Assembly: GCA_040398465.1 (NCBI GenBank) | Contig: JBBAUA010000017.1 | Location: 1-64,000, forward strand | Direction: 5' to 3' | Source of the DNA: UBA7672 sp040398465 | GTDB lineage: Bacteria; Pseudomonadota; Alphaproteobacteria; Caulobacterales; Hyphomonadaceae | Length of the DNA stretch: 64,000 nt | Shown here: in pieces, positions 52,933 through 62,058 of the stretch | How the letters are laid out: each line of letters begins with the position of its first letter | Numbering within the stretch: the stretch's first letter is position 1 | Program-made: the position numbers and the translations under genes | Notes under the pieces: model-generated | What the model was told of the DNA's origin: nothing | Seen by the model: only the letters and a program-made list of their open reading frames with translations | Database searches by the model: none

Positions 52933-55038
52933 CTAGAACCTTCCAGACACGCGGATCGCATACGACCGTGTGCCAAAGCCGCCCGTCGCCGCCCGCGTCT
53001 CGATGGATGAGGGGAGGGCGGAGGCGCCCCGGTCCGGCGTGAAGAACTGCCGTTCGCGAATCTCCTGCGGCAGGAACACATCCGCCACGGTGAACCGCAC
53101 GATCAGACCGGTGATCGCGGTCGTCTCGAGATAAACATCGAAGTTGGCCTCGTCCCATCCCGTCGTGCGAAGCTCCCGCAGGCGGTACTGGTCGACCTCA
53201 TCCGCACGCTCATAAAGCGCACCCCAGGCAAGCTTGAGATCAGGCAGCGCCTGGCGCACGTCGACGGAATACGTCCAGTCCGGCTCATCCGAAAACCGCC
53301 GCGTGGCGCCGGTCACCGGATCGGTCACGCTGCTTTCCTGCGCCATGCCCTTGAGGCGAAGCTCCCCGCCGACCAGCCCCAGCATGTCCAGCGGAGCCGT
53401 CGCGTCCAGCCTCACGCCGGTGCGCCGCCCATCTCCAAGATTGCCGGGTCCGTCGAACAGGCCGGCGAGCGGTATCTGGTCCTGCACCGCTTCAACCTCG
53501 TCATGGAAGGCCGACAACGTCACCACACCCTTGGCGCCGAAGCGGTGTTCCCACTCGAGCGTCGAGCGCCACGTCCGCTCGGGCTCGAGGTCGGGATTGC
53601 CCAGATCCACCGTACCGTCGAACAGCGACACGACACTGGCGAACTCGGTGAAGTCGAGCTGGCTCACGTCACGCTCGAACAGGAAGCGCAGCTGGTTGGC
53701 GCTATCGGCCGACCACGTCGCGCCGACGCGCGGTTTGACATAGGTGAAATCGCGCTCCTGCGCGCCATCGCCAGACTGAGTGATAATCGAGGTTTCCACC
53801 GTGACGCCCGCCTCGATGCGCAGCCCTGGCCCCGCCTGCCACACATCGCTGACGAACACTTCGGCGCGTTCCTCTTCAACGCGCGTGTTCGCAACCGGCG
53901 GCGTCGCATCGATCGTCGCAAGCGGCGTCTGCACCCGCACGTCGAGATTGCTGTCGAGATAGTTGAACGCAATCTCGCCGCCCCAGTCGATCGCATGGTC
54001 CTTCAACGGCTTCCACGACATCACGCCGCGCGCGACATACTCCCCGCTGTCAGCCGAACGTTCGATGAAGGTGTTGCGGAATCCCCCCGCCGTAAAATTC
54101 GTCGAATAGCGTTCGGACGATCCCGTATGCCGCCCGCTCGCGAGGCCGATCAGCTTGAACGAAGCGTCCGGCGACAGCCGATGCTCCCAGTCGCCGCCCG
54201 CTTCCAGAGCCCAGGCGTCGTCGCCGGTCACCTTGCTGTCGTCGATTTGCGTCAGTGCGCCGGCCGCATTGTAGGTCTGCGAAAACGTATGCCGCCCGTC
54301 GCGCGAAGGCGTCCCCTGCAGGTTCACGTTGAACGCGTCGCTCTCGCCCGCCTTCCAGCTGGCCCGACCGCTCATCCGGTATTCCCAATAGCTGCCCTGC
54401 AGGAATTCCGGGCCCTGGGAAACGAGTGCGCCTGTGCCGCTGCGCGTCTCCTTCTCGTATTCGATCCGCCCGCGCCGCGAAGGCTGCGCCTGCAGCGCAA
54501 GGTTCACATTCACATCGCCCGCCTTGAACCCGCTGGTGAGCACGATCAGGGGGTTGATGCTTTCCGACGGATTGAGCTGGCTCGCCTGCGCAACGAATGT
54601 GTTGGTGGCCCCCGCTTCGCGCGGGCGCAGCCGCACATCCGCGATCATCGTCTGGCCGGAAACGTCCGTGCCGTCCCCGCCGCCGACCCGGATGTCGATG
54701 CGCAACACATCACGCGCCGAAATGCGCGACAGCTGCTCCGCCAATGCTGTCTTCGAGCTCGGCCGCTCGCCATTGATCAGCACATTGCCCGCAGCGCCCG
54801 CAAACCCGCGCCGGTCGTCCCCGCCATCAAGCGAGAAACCCGGCAGGCGACGGATCATGTCCTCCGCTGTCACCGGATTGAACGGCGCAAAGAAATCCGC
54901 CGCATAGGATTGCGCTGCCGGCGACTGCCCCGCCTGCTGGGCGAAGGCCGGTCCTGAAGCGAGCATGAAGGCGAGCGGAATCAGGAGACAGGCCGATGGC
55001 TCGGTCTGTCTCCCTTTCCGGAATTTACGTCCGTGCAT
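52933..55038 (-). CDS. TonB-dependent receptor-like outer-membrane protein
   Basis: 701-residue outer-membrane receptor: signal peptide (about 1-34, ending AFA-QQAG), plug domain with FNPVTAEDMIRRLPGFSL and GNVLINGERPSSKTALAEQLSRISARDVLRIDI, then a barrel ending RSYAIRVSGRF. The plug start resembles the divergent receptor group that has no evident TonB box. The ligand is unknown. It is a single gene, preceded by the desaturase-TetR operon. Confidence 0.88.
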   Translation of the reverse strand: MHGRKFRKGRQTEPSACLLIPLAFMLASGPAFAQQAGQSPAAQSYAADFFAPFNPVTAEDMIRRLPGFSLDGGDDRRGFAGAAGNVLINGERPSSKTALAEQLSRISARDVLRIDIRVGGGDGTDVSGQTMIADVRLRPREAGATNTFVAQASQLNPSESINPLIVLTSGFKAGDVNVNLALQAQPSRRGRIEYEKETRSGTGALVSQGPEFLQGSYWEYRMSGRASWKAGESDAFNVNLQGTPSRDGRHTFSQTYNAAGALTQIDDSKVTGDDAWALEAGGDWEHRLSPDASFKLIGLASGRHTGSSERYSTNFTAGGFRNTFIERSADSGEYVARGVMSWKPLKDHAIDWGGEIAFNYLDSNLDVRVQTPLATIDATPPVANTRVEEERAEVFVSDVWQAGPGLRIEAGVTVETSIITQSGDGAQERDFTYVKPRVGATWSADSANQLRFLFERDVSQLDFTEFASVVSLFDGTVDLGNPDLEPERTWRSTLEWEHRFGAKGVVTLSAFHDEVEAVQDQIPLAGLFDGPGNLGDGRRTGVRLDATAPLDMLGLVGGELRLKGMAQESSVTDPVTGATRRFSDEPDWTYSVDVRQALPDLKLAWGALYERADEVDQYRLRELRTTGWDEANFDVYLETTAITGLIVRFTVADVFLPQEIRERQFFTPDRGASALPSSIETRAATGGFGTRSYAIRVSGRF

Positions 55039-55166
55039 AAGGCGTTTCGTCCCGGCGCCGGCTCTGGGTTGGGGGACGAGCCGACAAATGGACTACAGTC
55101 TAATTCTGTGCCCGATGCAACGCCCCGCTCACGCCTCGACATGACTTCGTTGTGAACTGGCCGCCC

Positions 55167-55790
55167 TCAGGCCGCAGCACCATCGAGGAAGACGTCGATC
55201 AGCGACTCCAGAAGTGATGGCAGGCTCCCGCGCCGCTGCGCATGCAGCCACTGGATAACCGCCCCGGACAGCAAGCTGTCGAAAGCCGTCGCCAGCACTT
55301 CCGCCGAAGCCGCCCGGGAAATGTCGCCGCGTTCCTGGCCCCGCTCAAAGATCGTCGTGAGAAGGCCGAACGTCTCGCGCTTGAGGCCTGGCGACGCGCC
55401 TTCGTCGTCCAGCCCCATCGACACCTTGCGGATCTCCACGAACACTTCGCGGTAGAGATTCCGGTTGCCGGCAATTCCCTTGCCCATCTGCCTGAACAGG
55501 CGGCGGAGCAGGGTGGTCGTCGGCGCCTCTTCATCTGTGAGCGCCGCGCCCAGCATCGCGCGATAGCTCTCGAGCGATCGCGCCGTGATCGCATCGAGCA
55601 ACAGGATCTTCGACCCGAACTGGTTGAACACAGTCGCGCGCGAGACGCCGGCCTCGTCCGCAATGTCCTGCATCGAAACGCTTTGCAGGCCCTTTGCTGC
55701 AAACAGCTTCTCGGCCGCCTTGAGGATCAGCTCCCGCGTTTCCTCGCCATAGGTTCGCGCCTCGCGGGCCGGCCGCGCACGTGCGCTCAT
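55167..55790 (-). CDS. TetR-family regulator linked to a desaturase
   Basis: 207-residue regulator: HTH ELILKAAEKLFAAKGLQSVSMQDIADEAGVSRATVFNQFGSKILLLDAI, then an all-helical ligand domain. It overlaps the end of the desaturase gene by four bases (ATGA), so it is made from the same transcript and probably senses acyl-CoA or membrane state to repress it (inference from family and context). Confidence 0.92.
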   Translation of the reverse strand: MSARARPAREARTYGEETRELILKAAEKLFAAKGLQSVSMQDIADEAGVSRATVFNQFGSKILLLDAITARSLESYRAMLGAALTDEEAPTTTLLRRLFRQMGKGIAGNRNLYREVFVEIRKVSMGLDDEGASPGLKRETFGLLTTIFERGQERGDISRAASAEVLATAFDSLLSGAVIQWLHAQRRGSLPSLLESLIDVFLDGAAA

Positions 55791-56734
55791 GCGGGGCTCG
55801 CAGCCGCGTCAGCCTTCGACCCGCACCGCCTCAACACCTCGGCATACCCGCGCGTGATCCGCATGCGCTCGCGAAAGCCCTTATGCATCAGAAGCTCGTG
55901 AGTCTTCTCGAGATTGTAGCACGGCACAAACATGAAGCAGTGGTGCTCGCAGTGATAGTGCACCCAGAACGGCGCGATCAGCAGCCGCTCGATCGGATTG
56001 GCCAGCGTCGTCCGCGCATGTGTGAACGGATCTTCCTGCGTGTTGACCATCGCATGCTCGCCCATCGCGCGCAGCCGCGTCACCAGCGGAAACCACGTCG
56101 CCATCGGCACGATCCATAGCGCCAACCACGCCCACCAGTACCCCAGCGCCGTCGTCGCGCCGAAGATCACCGCCTGCACCACCCAGAACCGCAGCCCCGG
56201 ATTGTCGGGCACACGCGGCGGCTTGCGCGTCTTGCCGCCCAGCTGCGCAATGAACGGCGCGATCCGCTGCTTGTAGAAAGTCTGCCCCGTCAGGTCGCGC
56301 ACGAATTTCCGCCACAGCGATCCGCGCGTCACTGGAAACGGACGCGACAGGACCAGGTCCGGATCCTCCGCCTGTTCCGTGTATTTGTGGTGCGTCAGAT
56401 GATAGGGCCGATAGCGCTTGAGGCTCCCGCCGACCGGCCCGCCGCACAGCCATTCCGCCAGCCAGTCATTCAGCCTCGCATTCGGATGCAGCGTCCCATG
56501 CGCCGCCTCATGCTCAAGGATCGCCAGCCCCAGCTGCCGCGCCCCGATCAGCATAACCGCAAGCAGATACGTCGCCGGGTTCGGCGCATAGATGAATAAC
56601 GCGCCCGCCCCAATGATCACGGCCCACGCAAACGCCACAAGGGCAGGGCCCTTCCACGCCGACTGGCGCGAAACCCGCGCCCATTCGTCGGGGGTAAAGA
56701 TGGTCTTGGGATCAACGCGCGTCACTGCCGGCAT
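55787..56734 (-). CDS. Membrane fatty acid desaturase/hydroxylase
   Basis: 315-residue integral di-iron enzyme. Three histidine boxes: HEAAH (75-79), HLTHH (112-116) and HYHCEHH (near 270), with four to six membrane helices between. Such enzymes insert a double bond or hydroxyl into lipids, sterols or carotenoids; the HEAAH/HYHCEHH type is close to acyl-lipid desaturases. Cotranscribed with the TetR gene downstream. Confidence 0.92.
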   Translation of the reverse strand: MPAVTRVDPKTIFTPDEWARVSRQSAWKGPALVAFAWAVIIGAGALFIYAPNPATYLLAVMLIGARQLGLAILEHEAAHGTLHPNARLNDWLAEWLCGGPVGGSLKRYRPYHLTHHKYTEQAEDPDLVLSRPFPVTRGSLWRKFVRDLTGQTFYKQRIAPFIAQLGGKTRKPPRVPDNPGLRFWVVQAVIFGATTALGYWWAWLALWIVPMATWFPLVTRLRAMGEHAMVNTQEDPFTHARTTLANPIERLLIAPFWVHYHCEHHCFMFVPCYNLEKTHELLMHKGFRERMRITRGYAEVLRRCGSKADAAASPA

Positions 56735-56865
56735 AGGCCTACCCTATCAGAACCTGCGCCAGAGTGCAGGGGCGCGCTCTCCACAGCCGCTGACGTTACG
56801 AAAGGAGTGGCGGACCTCTCTTCGTTCGCTAGATTGCCCGGCAATTCCGTGCTGGAGCAGATTCC

Positions 56866-58128
56866 ATGAAACTTCTCGCCGCCCTCATGCTCAGCTGCGC
56901 CGCGCTGGCCGCCTGCGGCGAACCGGTTCCAACCCCCGCGCCGGAACCCACGCCGGAACCAGCTCCCGAAACTGCCGCTGCCCCCGTTGCCGATCCCATG
57001 CAGGGCGATGGCGGCGTCGACGCCTTCTACACACCCGACGCCACCATCACCGCCCAACCCGGCAACCTTATCCGCACCGCGCCGCAGCCGCCTGAAACCT
57101 CCCTCTCCGAAGCAGGGCAGGCGCTGCGCCTCCTCTATTCCTCCACCAACGGCCTCGGCGATGCGAAGACGCCCATCGCCGTCTCCGGCACACTCTTCCT
57201 GCCGAAGGGCGAAGCCCCTGACAGCGGCTGGCCGCTTATCGCCTGGGCCCACGGCACGGTCGGCATCGCCGACATCTGCGCCCCATCCAACCGTCCGCGC
57301 TCCGACCGCGACCAGAAGTATCTGAACCACTGGCTCTCGCAGGGCTACGCCGTCGTCGCCTCCGACTATCAGGGCCTCGGCACGCCCGGCGGCCATCCCT
57401 ATCTCGCAACGCGCCCCGCAGCCTACTCCGTGCTCGACTCCATCCGCGCCGTGCAGGGCGATCCCGCGCTCAACATTGGCAAGCCGGTCGTCCTCGTCGG
57501 CCAGAGCCAGGGCGGCGGCGCAGCCTTCGCGACCGCATCGGAGGCTGCGACCTACGCCCCCGAACTCGACATCCGCGGCACCGTCGCCACCGGCACGCCC
57601 TACTTCACCATGGACACCGCGCCCGCCGTTCGCGATCCAGAAGCCGTCTCCGGCCTCCTCGCCTACTCGATGTACATCATGTACCTCGCCGAACAGGCCG
57701 ACCCGCTGTTCAAGATCGCCGACTACGCATCGCTCCCGGCGCGACCCTTCTTCGAGTCCACGCGCACCCAGTGCCTGATGGATACCTGGAACAAGATCGA
57801 AGACGAGAAGATGAGCCAGGCAAAGATGTTCACCAACGACCCGACCCCTGCGATGGCGAAGTTCTTCCCGCTGATGGCCTACTCATCGCTGAAGGTGAAA
57901 GGCCCCGTCTTCATGGGCACGGGCGGCAAGGATGCCGACGTCCCGCCCGCCGGCCAGGAACGCCTCTTCAAGGACGCCTGCGCCGCCGGCAGCGTGATCC
58001 AGCACAAGGTCTACCCCGACCTCGACCACTCAGCCACGGTCAACGGCTCTCTCGCGGACTCGACGCCCTTCGTGAAGAAGGCTTTTGCCGGCGAGGCGAT
58101 TGCGGGCAATTGCCCGGCTGCGGGGTAG
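56866..58128 (+). CDS. Secretory-lipase-type alpha/beta hydrolase lipoprotein
   Basis: 420-residue protein with a lipobox (AALAAC, Cys17) and a Pro/Thr/Glu-rich tether (about 20-45). The hydrolase domain has WPLIAWAHGTVG (oxyanion region), nucleophile elbow VLVGQSQGGGAA (Ser), Asp in GTGGKDADVPP and His in YPDLDHSATV, the triad of the secretory lipase/LIP group. It probably hydrolyses esters outside the inner membrane. GGAG precedes the ATG. Confidence 0.9.
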   Translation: MKLLAALMLSCAALAACGEPVPTPAPEPTPEPAPETAAAPVADPMQGDGGVDAFYTPDATITAQPGNLIRTAPQPPETSLSEAGQALRLLYSSTNGLGDAKTPIAVSGTLFLPKGEAPDSGWPLIAWAHGTVGIADICAPSNRPRSDRDQKYLNHWLSQGYAVVASDYQGLGTPGGHPYLATRPAAYSVLDSIRAVQGDPALNIGKPVVLVGQSQGGGAAFATASEAATYAPELDIRGTVATGTPYFTMDTAPAVRDPEAVSGLLAYSMYIMYLAEQADPLFKIADYASLPARPFFESTRTQCLMDTWNKIEDEKMSQAKMFTNDPTPAMAKFFPLMAYSSLKVKGPVFMGTGGKDADVPPAGQERLFKDACAAGSVIQHKVYPDLDHSATVNGSLADSTPFVKKAFAGEAIAGNCPAAG

Positions 58129-58169
58129 AGCTTCCGGAAGGGCGCCGCCTTGAGTGATGCGCGGCGTCC

Positions 58170-59060
58170 TTATCGGCACGTGTCTCCTTCCGGTGCTGAA
58201 ACCACCAGATCGCGGTACGCGTGCCAGCTCGCGAGGCCAAGCAGCGGAAACGTGATGATCAGGCCGACAAAGGCCGTCCCGATCGAAACGGCGGTCAGCG
58301 CGGCGATGATGAGCGCCCATAAGGCCATCGGTCCGGGATTCCGGGCAACGGAGCGCACGCTCGTGACTGTGGCGACGAAGAAGTCTGAATCCCTGCGAAG
58401 AAGCATCGGGATCGACACGACGACGATACAATAGGTCAGGTACGCGATCACCGCACCGATAACTGAACCGGATATCAGCATGCCGTGCCCCTCCGGCGTG
58501 CCGGTCGCGAAGGCAATCAACTCCTCCGCGGTGCGGTGCAGGCGATACGTCGAAAGGCCGTACACGATACGGGCGATCTCGCCCCAGATGAAGAATATGA
58601 AGACCAGCGCGAGGCCCAGATAGGCGATATCGCTCCGGAACGCCGATCGCACAAAAAAGAGATCGCCGAGTGTCGGCTTCCTGTTCAACGACAGGAGGCG
58701 GCCAGCCTCGTAGAAGCCCATCGCCAGAAGCGGCGCTATGAATACAAAACCGCAGGTCACGATCACTGCCAGCAACGCGCCGCCTGACGCGAACATCCAT
58801 GTGACGAGACAGGCGCTGGCGATTGCGAGCATCAGGCCGTAGGCAAGGCACGCGAACGGCGCTTTCCACAGATCGCCCCACGCTCTTCCAAGCCATCGAA
58901 GCGGAGCGCCAAGCGTGACAGTGTTGATCGCGGGCAGGCCGCCTGACGCTGGCAACTTTTCCTCCCCGGGTGAGTTCGGTCCGGAACTCGCGTGACTTCC
59001 AGCCGGGTGGTGTCTTGCGCACCGAACAGCGCACGTTCGCTGGCCCTCCGGCGCATCCAT
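58170..59060 (-). CDS. DUF2189 membrane protein
   Basis: About 296-residue membrane protein with six helices. The block LGAPLRWLGRAWGDLWKAPFACLAYGLMLAIASACLV matches the start of DUF2189 proteins, and the later helices (IAYLGLALVFIFFIWGEIARIVYGL, LISGSVIGAVIAYLTYCIVVVSIPMLL, LWALIIAALTAVSIGTAFVGLIITFPLLGLASWHAYRD) fit. The function is unknown. The start is uncertain: ATG 59060 or a later codon nearer the conserved block; longer versions contain unlikely sequence. Confidence 0.8.
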   Translation of the reverse strand: MDAPEGQRTCAVRCARHHPAGSHASSGPNSPGEEKLPASGGLPAINTVTLGAPLRWLGRAWGDLWKAPFACLAYGLMLAIASACLVTWMFASGGALLAVIVTCGFVFIAPLLAMGFYEAGRLLSLNRKPTLGDLFFVRSAFRSDIAYLGLALVFIFFIWGEIARIVYGLSTYRLHRTAEELIAFATGTPEGHGMLISGSVIGAVIAYLTYCIVVVSIPMLLRRDSDFFVATVTSVRSVARNPGPMALWALIIAALTAVSIGTAFVGLIITFPLLGLASWHAYRDLVVSAPEGDTCR

Positions 59061-59251
59061 CACAGCCGCATGTGAATCCGGCGCGTTGAGCTGGATCAAG
59101 CGCCTGACCAGCGATGTCCTCGCGTCCTGTCCCTGATCGCTGCGATCGCCTGCGCACGTCTGCGTGATCCTGCACCCCTTGCCCGCCAACGCGCTTAGGC
59201 ATTACCTGCCGCACGCAAGCGGACGATGATCCGCATCGAGGGAGACAAACA

Positions 59252-60454
59252 ATGCGCACACACATCGCGAGCGCCGCGCTGGCCGTGGCCCTGATCAGTG
59301 GCTGCACCAGCGCCCCGTTGCCCGCGCCAACGCTCGCGCCGCAACCGCTTCCCGCCGTCGACGTCGCCCACGCCGACTTCGCCAACCCCTCGCTCTGGCT
59401 CTGCCGTCCCGGACTCGCCGACGACAAGTGCAAGATCAATCTCGACGCCACCATCATCGGCAAGGACGGCAAGACCTCGATCGAGAAGTACCAGGCCGCG
59501 TCGAACCCGAAGCTCGACTGCTTCTTCGCCTATCCCACCGTCTCCGACGACAAGACCTGGGCGTCCGACTGGACCGTCGACAAGATGGAGATCGAGGACA
59601 TCAAGCTGCAGTTCGCTCGCTTCGGCTCGGTCTGCCGCCAGTTCGCGCCCATCTATCGCCAGACCACACTTACCGCCCTTCGCATCGCCAGCGGTGGCCC
59701 GCAGCCGGAAGGCGCGCGTCTCCCCGCCGGCGTTGGCGGCTACAATGACGTGCTTGACGCGTGGAACTGGTACATGGCCAACGAGAACAACGGCCGCGGC
59801 GTGATCCTCATCGGCCACAGCCAGGGCGCCGGCGTCCTCGCGCGCCTTATTGCCAACGAGATCGAAGGCAAGCCCGCGCAGAAGCAGTTCGTTTCGGCGA
59901 TGATCCTCGGCTCCACCATCACGGTCCCGCCGGACAAGGAAACGGGCGGCACGCTGAAGCAGATCCCGCTCTGCCGCGCGGAAGACCAGACCGGCTGCGT
60001 CATCACCTACGCCTCGTTCCGCAACACGCTGCCGCCGCCGGATACCGCGCGCTTCGCCAAAGGCTCGGGCGGCAACATGGCCGCGTGCAACAACCCTGCA
60101 AACCTCGCGAGCGGGCAGGGCGTGCCGGACTCGTACTTCATGACGAAGGGCTTCCTGAACGGCTCCGCCGGGCCGAACCAGCCCGACTGGGCCAAACCCC
60201 AGCCGACCATCACCACGCCATTCGTGAAAGTCCCCGGCCTCGTCTCGACGAAGTGCGTCCAGAAGGGCGACTACCACTTCCTCGAAATGACCGTGACGCC
60301 CGATCCCGCCGACGCCCGCACCGACGAACTCGCTGGCGAGATCATGCGCGCCACCGGCCCCGACCTGAACTGGGGCCTTCACCTCATCGACGTCGACCAC
60401 TCCATGGGCGACCTCGTCCGCATCGCTCGCAAGCAAGCGGCGGCGTGGAAATAG
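59252..60454 (+). CDS. DUF3089 alpha/beta hydrolase lipoprotein
   Basis: 400-residue protein with a lipobox (ALISGC, Cys18), a Pro-rich tether, then the DUF3089 pattern: LDCFFAYPTV, nucleophile elbow VILIGHSQGAGVLARLI and the closing LHLIDVDHSMGDLVRIARKQ. The conserved cysteines (LCRPGLADDKCKIN, CRQF, QTGC) suggest disulfides. A probable esterase; the substrate is unknown. GGGAGA precedes the ATG. Confidence 0.9.
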   Translation: MRTHIASAALAVALISGCTSAPLPAPTLAPQPLPAVDVAHADFANPSLWLCRPGLADDKCKINLDATIIGKDGKTSIEKYQAASNPKLDCFFAYPTVSDDKTWASDWTVDKMEIEDIKLQFARFGSVCRQFAPIYRQTTLTALRIASGGPQPEGARLPAGVGGYNDVLDAWNWYMANENNGRGVILIGHSQGAGVLARLIANEIEGKPAQKQFVSAMILGSTITVPPDKETGGTLKQIPLCRAEDQTGCVITYASFRNTLPPPDTARFAKGSGGNMAACNNPANLASGQGVPDSYFMTKGFLNGSAGPNQPDWAKPQPTITTPFVKVPGLVSTKCVQKGDYHFLEMTVTPDPADARTDELAGEIMRATGPDLNWGLHLIDVDHSMGDLVRIARKQAAAWK

Positions 60455-60457
60455 GCG

Positions 60458-60496
60458 CGCGGCCGTCCTTCCCAGCTTGCGGGGAAGGCGGCCGCG
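60458..60496 (+). terminator. Large hairpin after the DUF3089 gene
   Basis: CGCGGCCGTCCTTCCC and GGGAAGGCGGCCGCG are inverted arms with one bulge, starting four bases after the stop codon. There is no T-run, so it is either a Rho-assisted terminator or a dispersed palindromic element acting as an mRNA end. Confidence 0.55.
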
Positions 60497-60580
60497 GACT
60501 TGATCGGGGGGAGGCGGAACGATGGGGGACGCGCAGGGCGGCCCGTTGAACTTTTCCCTCCGCTCCGCGTAATCCGTCGG

Positions 60581-61021
60581 ATGAGCCAGCCCCACGCCAC
60601 CGTCGAATCCTTCCCCGGCGCCTTCGAGTCGCTCGACCGCCTGCGCAAGCTCGAAAAGCTGCTGGACCGGCAGTTCAACGTCGCGGGCGTCAATTTCGGC
60701 ATCGACAGCGTGATCGGCCTCGTCCCGGTGGTCGGCGACCTGATCACAGGCGCGCTGGGCTTCTACCTGATCCAGGAAGCCAGACGCCACGGCGTCTCGA
60801 AATTCACCCTCGCGCGCATGTACGCGAACTGGGGCGTCGACGTTTCGATCGGCGCGATCCCCGTCGTCGGCGATCTCTTCGACCTCGCCTTCAAGTCGAA
60901 CACGAAGAACCTGCGCCTGCTGATCGCTCACATCGAAAAGCGCGAGGCAAAGATGCAAAAGGTCGGCAATTCATCCAGCTTCCCGCCCGCACTAAAGCGG
61001 CGCACGGCCCCGGATCTCTGA
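60581..61021 (+). CDS. DUF4112 protein
   Basis: 146-residue protein with the DUF4112 repeat-like core: FGIDSVIGLVPVVGDLITGALGFYLIQEARRHGVSKFTLARMYANWGVDVSIGAIPVVGDLFDLAFKSNTKN. The two VVGD segments sit in amphipathic, weakly hydrophobic helices. The function is unknown. The start is MSQPHATVES at 60581. Confidence 0.88.
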   Translation: MSQPHATVESFPGAFESLDRLRKLEKLLDRQFNVAGVNFGIDSVIGLVPVVGDLITGALGFYLIQEARRHGVSKFTLARMYANWGVDVSIGAIPVVGDLFDLAFKSNTKNLRLLIAHIEKREAKMQKVGNSSSFPPALKRRTAPDL

Positions 61022-61023
61022 CC

Positions 61024-61061
61024 CCCGAAAAGGCGAAAAGGCGGAACCTTTCGGCTCCGCC
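61024..61061 (-). terminator. Terminator of ctrA (reads leftward)
   Basis: GGCGGA (61040-61045) pairs with TCCGCC (61056-61061), extended by CC/GG inside. Read leftward it is followed by TTTTCGCCTTTTCG. It lies 36 bases after the ctrA stop. Confidence 0.75.
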
Positions 61062-61096
61062 CTCTCTCATGTTGGTCAGTCCGTGTTGGGCGGCGC

Positions 61097-61810
61097 TCAG
61101 GCAGCTTTGTCAGCTGTGGCCGCCGCCACGCGGGGGTCCGGGTCGCGCAACACGTAACCGCGCCCCCAGACAGTTTCGATGAAGTGGTTGCCGCCCGTCG
61201 CCTGCGCCAGCTTCTTGCGAAGCTTGCAGATGAAGACGTCGATGATCTTCAGTTCCGGTTCGTCCATTCCACCGTACAGGTGGTTGAGGAACATTTCCTT
61301 GGTGAGCGTCGTCCCCTTGCGCAGGGAGAGCAGCTCGAACATCTGGTATTCCTTGCCCGTCAGGTGCACGCGATTGTTCTGCACTTCGACGGTCTTGGCG
61401 TCCAGGTTGACAACGATCTCGCCGGTGCGGATCACGCTCTCGGCGTGGCCTTTCGAGCGGCGGACAATCGCGGTGATGCGGGCGATCAGCTCGTCCTTGT
61501 TGAACGGCTTGGTGAGATAGTCGTCGGCGCCGTAGCCGAGCGTCTTCACCTTCGCTTCGATGTCTGGGTTGGCCGACAGGATCAGCACGGGCGTGTTCAC
61601 ACGCGACATGCGAAGCTGCTTCAGCACTTCGTATCCGGAGATATCGGGCAGGCCGAGATCCAGGATGATGAGGTCATACTCATACACCTTGCCGAGGTCG
61701 ACACCGTCTTCCCCGAGGTCGGTCGTGAAGACGTTGAACCCCGCGCTCTTCAGCATCAGTTCGATGCTGCGCGTCAGTTGTTCATCGTCATCAATCAGAA
61801 GGACCCGCAT
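61097..61810 (-). CDS. ctrA: Cell-cycle master response regulator CtrA
   Basis: 237-residue OmpR-type regulator that controls replication initiation, division, flagella and pili in Caulobacterales and relatives. The receiver domain has D7/D8/D9, phospho-acceptor Asp51 (YDLIILDLGLPD) and Lys in LTKPF. The DNA-binding winged helix GNRVHLTGKEYQMFELLSLRKGTTLTKEMFLNHLYGGMDEPELKIIDVFICKLRKKL is almost identical to Caulobacter CtrA. The C-terminus ends Lys-Ala-Ala, the ClpXP degron type. It is divergent from fliI, and the intergenic DNA has clustered GANTC sites. GGAGAATGAC precedes the ATG. Confidence 0.98.
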   Translation of the reverse strand: MRVLLIDDDEQLTRSIELMLKSAGFNVFTTDLGEDGVDLGKVYEYDLIILDLGLPDISGYEVLKQLRMSRVNTPVLILSANPDIEAKVKTLGYGADDYLTKPFNKDELIARITAIVRRSKGHAESVIRTGEIVVNLDAKTVEVQNNRVHLTGKEYQMFELLSLRKGTTLTKEMFLNHLYGGMDEPELKIIDVFICKLRKKLAQATGGNHFIETVWGRGYVLRDPDPRVAAATADKAA

Positions 61811-61821
61811 GTCATTCTCCC

Positions 61822-61946
61822 GAATCGCGGTTGCCTTGCGGCGGTATTAACGCACGCATTAAGGCAGTGAAAAGGTTAACGGCAAGTTTCAGCCCGGCCC
61901 GACTGATTCATAAACGTTACCCTGATTCCATTGTTATGAAAGAGTC
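61822..61946. promoter_or_regulatory. ctrA/fliI intergenic control region: four GANTC and several TTAA sites
   Basis: GANTC sites, the CcrM methylation target, occur at 61822 (GAATC), 61905 (GATTC), 61924 (GATTC) and 61942 (GAGTC). TTAA half-sites of the CtrA box are at 61847, 61859 and 61876; the first pair has an 8-base spacer where the consensus is 7. In Caulobacter the ctrA promoter is controlled both by CcrM methylation and by CtrA itself. fliI reads away to the right from the same region. Confidence 0.6.
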
Positions 61947-62058
61947 TGAAAAGCCCGGATCGACAGGGTTTTTTGTGGTTAACGGGTCTGAAACCGGTTT
62001 CAGCGCCAGATGACATTTCCGAAGGCTTCAGCCCGGAATTAACGTCAGGCGTCAAAAC

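Noticed and set aside
53503..54957. 484-codon plus-strand frame opposite the outer-membrane receptor
   Set aside because: Shadow of the receptor reading frame; Arg-rich with no signal peptide or motif.
59195..60958. 587-codon minus-strand frame across DUF3089 and DUF4112 genes
   Set aside because: It spans two well-supported plus-strand genes and their gap; no family match.
61847..61862. Canonical CtrA box (TTAA-N7-TTAA) upstream of ctrA
   Set aside because: The pair has an 8-base spacer, so it is reported only as candidate half-sites.
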